From NCBI GenBank assembly GCA_001643675.2, contig LSRY02000003.1, positions 1,788,001-1,852,000 on the forward strand: a DNA stretch of 64,000 bases, given 5' to 3'. Position 1 is the first letter of the stretch. Every line of letters begins with the position of its first letter. The position numbers were made by a program, and so were the translations under genes. Shown here piece after piece: positions 58,761 to 64,000 of the stretch. The stretch comes from Monocercomonoides exilis. Its lineage: Eukaryota; Preaxostyla; Oxymonadida; Polymastigidae. The notes under the pieces were generated by a model that made no database searches, was not told where the DNA came from, and saw only the letters and a program-made list of their open reading frames with translations.

Positions 58761-58974
58761 GATTGATTTGTATGTTTCAGATGCGTTGTATTTGTTTGAG
58801 ATTCCAAGCTCTTTTCATTCCAATCCAAAGACACAGCTTCAAAGGAAATTTCTGTTTGGAGACAAAGTCTATTTGATTATTGTTAGAATCACCTCAAACA
58901 CTGCTAATTGAGAAGGGAAAAGAAATTATAACAACAATATGAATAAGCCGAATTTTAATTCAAATTGAACAATC

Positions 58975-59075
58975 ATGACTTCTTCTTCTTCCTCTTCTTC
59001 CTCTTCTTCCTCTTCTTCCTCTTCTTCCTCTTCTTCCTCGTCTTCAACTTCTTCTTCTTCTTCTTCTTCTTTTAA
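58975..59075. repeat. TCTTCC microsatellite
   Basis: Hexamer and trimer repeats encoding poly-Ser in one frame, followed by AT-rich DNA. Confidence 0.95.
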
Positions 59076-59079
59076 TCTT

Positions 59080-59800
59080 CTAACTAAAAATTTTAAATGG
59101 CAGGTTCCTCCATTTTCATCTTCAAATTTTATTTGGATAAACAGATGCCTTTTAGATATTTTTCAGCTATTATGCAACTTCAAAACTCCCACTTCTATTT
59201 TTCCTTCATTCTGCATTGCACTCCCATTACAACACCATATCCCGCACAACTTTTATTACTATGTTTTCTTCTTCGTGCTTGACTTTTCCAAAGCTACATT
59301 CCCACTTGAATCTAACTCATTCAACAATCTCTTCTTCGTTCGCTCAGTCCACGTCTGTGACTTCTCACGAATCAAAAGTTAAATCCTTGCTGACATTCCG
59401 CTATATGATCAGAAAGAAGATGCGCTTGCACTTCTTTCATGCGAGTTGTTCTTCATCTGCGTCCGACTTTTCTTCCCACTCTTATAAAAACAGAGCAGAG
59501 AAATGAATATCTGTTCCTTGAAGCAAAGATAACTCGTTCGGTGAACTTATCTTAAAGAATTCAACAGTCGCTGCACGGATGATAATGGAGATGGATCTGT
59601 TGGAACTGGAAGAAGGAAGTGAAAGCTCAAGGAGTGAAGCGGCTGATGCATCAGAAACTATTTGCGTAGAAATGCTCAAATGTTGAAGAATGAATGAATG
59701 TTTCAATTTTGGTAATAAAATATGAGAAGATATATGTTTATTCGCATGTTAATGATAAACCTGAAATGAAAATGAAAAGAACAAAGAGTTTAATATATTA
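59080..59800. other. hAT interior, no clear gene
   Basis: Mixed DNA with short open frames. A stretch on the - strand around 59482-59706 is Ser/Ile-rich, without recognisable motifs. This is the downstream region of the transposase. Confidence 0.4.
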
Positions 59801-62389
59801 TTAAATATGCAACAAGCAGTTCAAAGTGTCAATTGACAAACTCTGACGTCTTTCTCCCACAATTCTTCGAGCCCTGGAAAATAATCTTTCACAAAAACAT
59901 TCGCTGCACGGAGATTGGATTAGGCTGTATGCAAATGATGAGTAAATTTTGTGAATATCGCTTATTCGAAACATATTGGAATAATAAATGAATGAATCAT
60001 CTTCGATCACACATTTTTCAGTTTCCTTTTTTTCCAAAGATCTCTGAAACAACAGCAAACAACCTTCTATTATTTCTCCTTTTTCTTGTCCAATAAAACT
60101 TTGAAAAGTCTCCCTAAAGCTGCAGACCATCCTCCCATGCCAATCTCCAAACACTGCATCAAAAATATCGAGCATTGTTTTCTCTTCCAGTTCGAAATTA
60201 TGTGAATGGATTCTTCTCACTGATCCAAATGTCCCAAGGCACATTACGTCATCATTTTCAATATATTCCTCCTCCAGTTCATGAAATTCATCATTTGTTG
60301 AGCAACAATATTCTTCCTCCTCATCCATAATATTGGCACTTTTCTGTTGTTCATCAAAATTTGTCTTCTTTTCTACTTTGGTATGATGTTCATTATCCGT
60401 TGTATTTCTTTCATCAAAATCTTCCATATATTCATCGTCAATTGCTTCGTTTTCTGCACATAATAATCCGAACAGATCTTCATCATACTCTTCGTCTGAT
60501 TCGTCCGTGCTGCTTTCCATCTCCACTGATAATGAGCTTGTTCGAAGAGTTTCAATGTATTTCAATAAATCTATTAACATATTATTTGAGCTTTTTTGGA
60601 AATTTTGTTGATCATTAACAAAAGGAATCAAACCAAATTCATCATTCATTGTGAAAATATTATTTTGTTTGGATAGCCTTTCTTTTTGGATATTTTGCAT
60701 TGTTTCGCTAAAAGCAGTCGCTGACAATAAAGAAACTGAAGATTGCAATGAAGCTGGAGAAATTGATCCGGATAAATAGTTTGTGAATGAGCTCTGGATG
60801 TGTTCCCCAAAAATGCTTGCACTTGTCCATATTGATGTGGCAGAGGAAGAAAAACTCGAAGATAATTGATAATCCGCAGAAGGAGAAGATTCTAAAATAG
60901 AAAATGAATGAAAAATTAATTTATCAAAAGAAATACCTCCTTTTTCTTGGGCTTTTTTTCCCTTCATAGTTTTCGCAACTCTTGGATCCAAAATGAAACA
61001 GCTGTTTCGAAAGTTTGCAGCTCCTTCTGGCTTAAGAACATATGATAAAGCGTACAAACTTCCTCGATTATCTGCAAGCGTGTAGTTAAATAATAAAACA
61101 AGAATGTCTGTCAAAGCGTTATGCCAATTCTGTTCATGAAATAAATTTGTTGAAAAGAGAGAATAATAAACTGTGAATGCAGAAATCAAATCTGGAAAAA
61201 CATCACTCAGTTTTGATTCATTTTTTTCAAACGATAAATGAAGGATTTGAAGCGGAAATAAGAGAATTTCCGTTAAAGCAATTGATATTAGTTCTTCATT
61301 ACACAACAGGCCTAACTCTTTTATTGTGTTTGCGTGCATTCGAATAAATAAACATATTTGATACAAAGCAAGCCACCGTGTGCTTACAAATGTTGGGCAT
61401 CTTTTATGAAGTTTTTTTTGGTTGGAAGATAAATGGGCTTCTTGACAAAAATGTAACAGAATGTTTTTAACTTTCGATAGTGTTGAATTTTCTGAAAATG
61501 AATGAACAATAACAAGATTGACTAGATGATTGAGACAATATATGACAATTGGCTTTGGTTCCTTTTCCATGATAGATTTAACCAATGGATTTTTGTGATC
61601 ATGACTTGAGAGTTTGTTCAATGCTATCATTTGTGATTTAAGTCCATCTACACAAAAGCCTCTAACCACTGCTCCTACGGAATGAAGATCAACAATTATT
61701 GAACTGCACAAATTGTAGAAATCATCTTGTGTTTGACATCCATTGAATAATTTCCAAAATAATGGAATTGATTTTGGTAATAATGGAACAATTCCGATTG
61801 CCATGTATTTTTTCCCTCCAATAATTGCACCGTCCATAATAACATATACAGGTTGATTTGCGACCGATTCATACAGCCTTCTCATTTGTGAGATTTCTTG
61901 CTTTTTAAGCATTATAGCGATTTTCTTTTCACTTAGAACTGGAAAAATATCTTCTCTTTTCAATTCAGGGTTTGATTGTGAAGCATGAATGAGAGAAGTG
62001 ATGAAATTATTTAATTCCTTCGAGGCAGCTGAAAGAAATGAAATGTTGCACTGCTTGATAACCTTGAGGAAATCGTTGAGTAACTCTAATTTTGCGTTGT
62101 TTGCAGATCGAGAAATTGATGCAATCACTCTTGTTTCTGAATTGACTGAATGGTTTGAATAAGAGAAAAAATCAAGAATTGAAGAAGATTGATAAATAGG
62201 ACAAATATGGCCATATATGAGTTTCGAATCTTTTCTTCCAGTTGCGGCACAGTTTTGTCCATTTTTTGAATTAGGACAAAGGAAAAGCCGATGAACTCCT
62301 TTCGCCGAAGAGATGGACACTGATTTTGGAGAGAATGAAATGAAAAGTTTTCCATTAACCTGTTCAAATTTCAGTTTCGTCATATACAT
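59801..62389 (-). CDS. hAT transposase, apparently intact
   Basis: 862 residues. The N-terminal zinc-finger-like region has CPNSKNGQNC followed by GHIC (BED-like). First catalytic Asp: VIMDGAIIGGKK (D186). Second: FCVDGLKSQM (D248). An acidic stretch precedes the C-terminal dimerisation region, with the last catalytic Glu in SPCSECFCERLFSRARRIV (E830 or E834) and the typical end SLSIDTLNCLLHI. It ends at tandem TAA TAA. About 35 Gln codons are all CAA or CAG. It acts on the TIRs described for the surrounding element and may also mobilise the non-autonomous elements at 11585 and 23070. Confidence 0.93.
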   Translation of the reverse strand: MYMTKLKFEQVNGKLFISFSPKSVSISSAKGVHRLFLCPNSKNGQNCAATGRKDSKLIYGHICPIYQSSSILDFFSYSNHSVNSETRVIASISRSANNAKLELLNDFLKVIKQCNISFLSAASKELNNFITSLIHASQSNPELKREDIFPVLSEKKIAIMLKKQEISQMRRLYESVANQPVYVIMDGAIIGGKKYMAIGIVPLLPKSIPLFWKLFNGCQTQDDFYNLCSSIIVDLHSVGAVVRGFCVDGLKSQMIALNKLSSHDHKNPLVKSIMEKEPKPIVIYCLNHLVNLVIVHSFSENSTLSKVKNILLHFCQEAHLSSNQKKLHKRCPTFVSTRWLALYQICLFIRMHANTIKELGLLCNEELISIALTEILLFPLQILHLSFEKNESKLSDVFPDLISAFTVYYSLFSTNLFHEQNWHNALTDILVLLFNYTLADNRGSLYALSYVLKPEGAANFRNSCFILDPRVAKTMKGKKAQEKGGISFDKLIFHSFSILESSPSADYQLSSSFSSSATSIWTSASIFGEHIQSSFTNYLSGSISPASLQSSVSLLSATAFSETMQNIQKERLSKQNNIFTMNDEFGLIPFVNDQQNFQKSSNNMLIDLLKYIETLRTSSLSVEMESSTDESDEEYDEDLFGLLCAENEAIDDEYMEDFDERNTTDNEHHTKVEKKTNFDEQQKSANIMDEEEEYCCSTNDEFHELEEEYIENDDVMCLGTFGSVRRIHSHNFELEEKTMLDIFDAVFGDWHGRMVCSFRETFQSFIGQEKGEIIEGCLLLFQRSLEKKETEKCVIEDDSFIYYSNMFRISDIHKIYSSFAYSLIQSPCSECFCERLFSRARRIVGERRQSLSIDTLNCLLHI

Positions 62390-63087
62390 ATTTTTATCTG
62401 TTGGATGCTGATAATCTTATGGAAAATTTGGCATTTATAAAAAACGTTAATAAACAATATGAAATTTAAATCAAACATTGTGAAAATTCAAATTCATTCA
62501 CTCTTTTGAGTTTTATAAATTCGCACTTTGCTTTATTTAAATCAATCATGGTGTTTCTGAATAATAAATCCTAACAAAAAGACATATCAAAAGAGATCAA
62601 GAGATCGAAACCATCCAAAAAAAATGTTTAATGAGGCAAACTGTGTTTGGATCTTTGATTGACCGAATTAATTCTGTCAAGCATTCATTTTCATCAATTT
62701 GGTTTTGCAACATAATTTAAGAACAGTTGGTTTTTAAAATGACAAGTCACTTAAAAATGACGTCAGTGACGGGAAGTGCCAAAATTATCAAAAAATGACA
62801 ATTGATCAAAAAAAGTGACGATCAAAAAAGTCCGTATCTGAAAAATTCATCAACTTTTCCATAATGAAAATTTTTTTGAAGTTAATTTTTGATTATTAAT
62901 TTGTCAGCAAATAACAGAAATATTGTTATGAAACTGATAATATTTCAAAATACAAAAAAATGAATAATTCTTCAAAATAAATGATAATTCTCGTTCAAAA
63001 AAAGTGACATATAAAATTCAGATTTGTCTGTCACTTCTCAAAAAAATGCTCGTCATTGGCGGGGTGACGAGGAGGTTTAATTTCAAA

Positions 63088-63561
63088 ATTACATATGGGC
63101 GATTTTTTTGAAATCATAAAAAAAGATCAAAAATCGAAAAAATAAATTCTATTGTGGTATTTATTGATCAAAAAGTTAAATTGATTCACTTCAAATATTT
63201 AGCTTTTATTTCTGTAATATATATTTGTTTTATTTATAAGAACAAAAAAAACATATCATTTTGATGTTTTTGTGGAAAAGAATTTTTTTGATCAAGTGAA
63301 ATTAAAATGAACAAAAAATTAATAAATTAAACTTCAAAAAGAAAATGTTAATTTTATAACAGAAAAAACAAAACATTGAAAAAAAAATATGAAGAAGAAC
63401 AGAAAAGAAGATAAGAAAACAAAAATTTTGAAACCAATTTAACAATAATAGTTATTTTTCTTTTTTTCCCTCACCTTTGTATAGCCAACAAATCCCCATT
63501 CTATTTATTCCATTCATAGGATTCATCTTACGAAAACAGATTTAGTGGCACATCAGATAAA
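63088..63561. other. AT-rich flank of hAT element
   Basis: Contains the second copy of the ~75-bp repeat (63095-63168). Otherwise A/T-rich with no gene. Confidence 0.5.
63095..63168 (+). repeat. ~75-bp dispersed repeat, copy 2
   Basis: Matches the complement of 22975-23050, including AAAAAAAGATCAAAAATCG and TGTGGTATTTATTG. It lies just outside the target duplication of the 8.1-kb hAT. Confidence 0.6.
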
Positions 63562-63810
63562 TCTGAGTTCAACAGCTTTCTCCCTCTCATTGCCCAGAAT
63601 AACATTGATTTCAGAAGTAGAATTGAAGCTTATGCCTTTGGTAGACCCCAACAGACACCATATGCTTCCATCGAGTATGTTCCCAACGGCGGAATTTCCC
63701 TCCGCCAAGAAGCCTCTCTCGCTCCCCTCATCTCCGCTTTCACTTCCACTCAAACACTCACTTTCAGCGCAGCTGATGCAAAAATCACAGGAAACGATAT
63801 CCTTTTCTAA
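63562..63810 (+). pseudogene. beta-helix gene relic
   Basis: 83 codons to TAA, closely matching residues encoded at about 3808-4035 of the giant gene: FLPLIAQN, FGRPQQTPYASIEYV against CGRPQQTPCATIEYA, and STQTLTFSAADAKITGND against PTQTLTFSAVDTIITGNG. Both Cys of the module are lost (Phe/Tyr region). No start, signal peptide or continuation, so a fragment. Confidence 0.8.
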
Positions 63811-64000
63811 TTTCATTAAAATTCCTTCCATTTACAAATTTTTGAATATTTTCCATATCATTAAAAATTTCTTGAGAATTCATCTTCTTTTCACCAGAAA
63901 TTTATTTTTTTCAAAATCCTTAACGTCAGCTCAGATAAAAATATTTCTTCAAAATTTCTTCATCTATTTTCTCTTCTTCATCAAATGCAAATTCTGCTGT

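Larger units (their letters stand above)
54967..63079. mobile_element. autonomous hAT element with captured genes, 8.1 kb
   Basis: The left end is TAAACCTCGGCGTCACCC. The complement of the right end is TAAACCTCCTCGTCACCCC. The octamer ATTTCAAA flanks both sides exactly (54959-54966 and 63080-63087), the 8-bp target duplication of hAT elements. The transposase reads leftward near the right end. The remaining 4.8 kb holds GC-richer coding fragments (56900-58760) and microsatellites, so the element has probably captured host DNA. Confidence 0.88.

Overview
The window is AT-rich eukaryotic (protist) DNA. It holds one very large host-type gene, several gene fragments and a dense set of mobile elements. 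The host gene (1948-11054) encodes a secreted right-handed beta-helix ectodomain, one membrane helix and a kinase-like cytoplasmic tail. Large families of this type, compact AT-rich intergenic DNA and short GT-AG introns suit a metamonad. An oxymonad (Preaxostyla) is my best guess, but that is inference and I found no rRNA or tRNA to support it. Several coherent reading frames run straight through TAA or TAG where glutamine would fit, as in the altered code known from the oxymonad Streblomastix. The two longest frames, however, contain no such codon.

Layout: 1-1660 is a strand-asymmetric tract almost without C. 1948-11054 is the beta-helix gene, with a frame change inside a polypyrimidine tract. 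11585-13101 is a non-autonomous hAT-type element. 14698-19161 is an element with about 1 kb terminal inverted repeats (TIRs), a primase-polymerase/SF3-helicase gene, and a small gene duplicated in both TIRs. 19741-22330 is a broken hAT transposase. 23070-26497 is a hAT-like element carrying a gene fragment. 26579-27272 holds two of three 242-bp MITEs. 27302-33291 and 34515-41240 are two related, oppositely oriented composite units, both carrying pieces of an IQCH-like ATP-grasp gene and of a beta-helix gene. 42480-46600 is a graveyard of decayed genes. 47362-51953 is a structurally complete DIRS retroelement. 52343-54515 is a DDE transposase gene. 54967-63079 is an 8.1-kb hAT element with an 8-bp target duplication, an apparently intact transposase and captured coding sequence. 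63562-63810 is another beta-helix gene relic.

The common theme is mobile DNA that has picked up and multiplied pieces of host genes. Captured pieces are GC-richer than their surroundings and are often bordered by GAA/CTT or GA/CT microsatellites. The least familiar object is the TIR-flanked PrimPol-helicase element, which has replication genes but no visible integrase, transposase, polymerase B or capsid gene. All coordinates and alignments were made by eye; no database search was possible.
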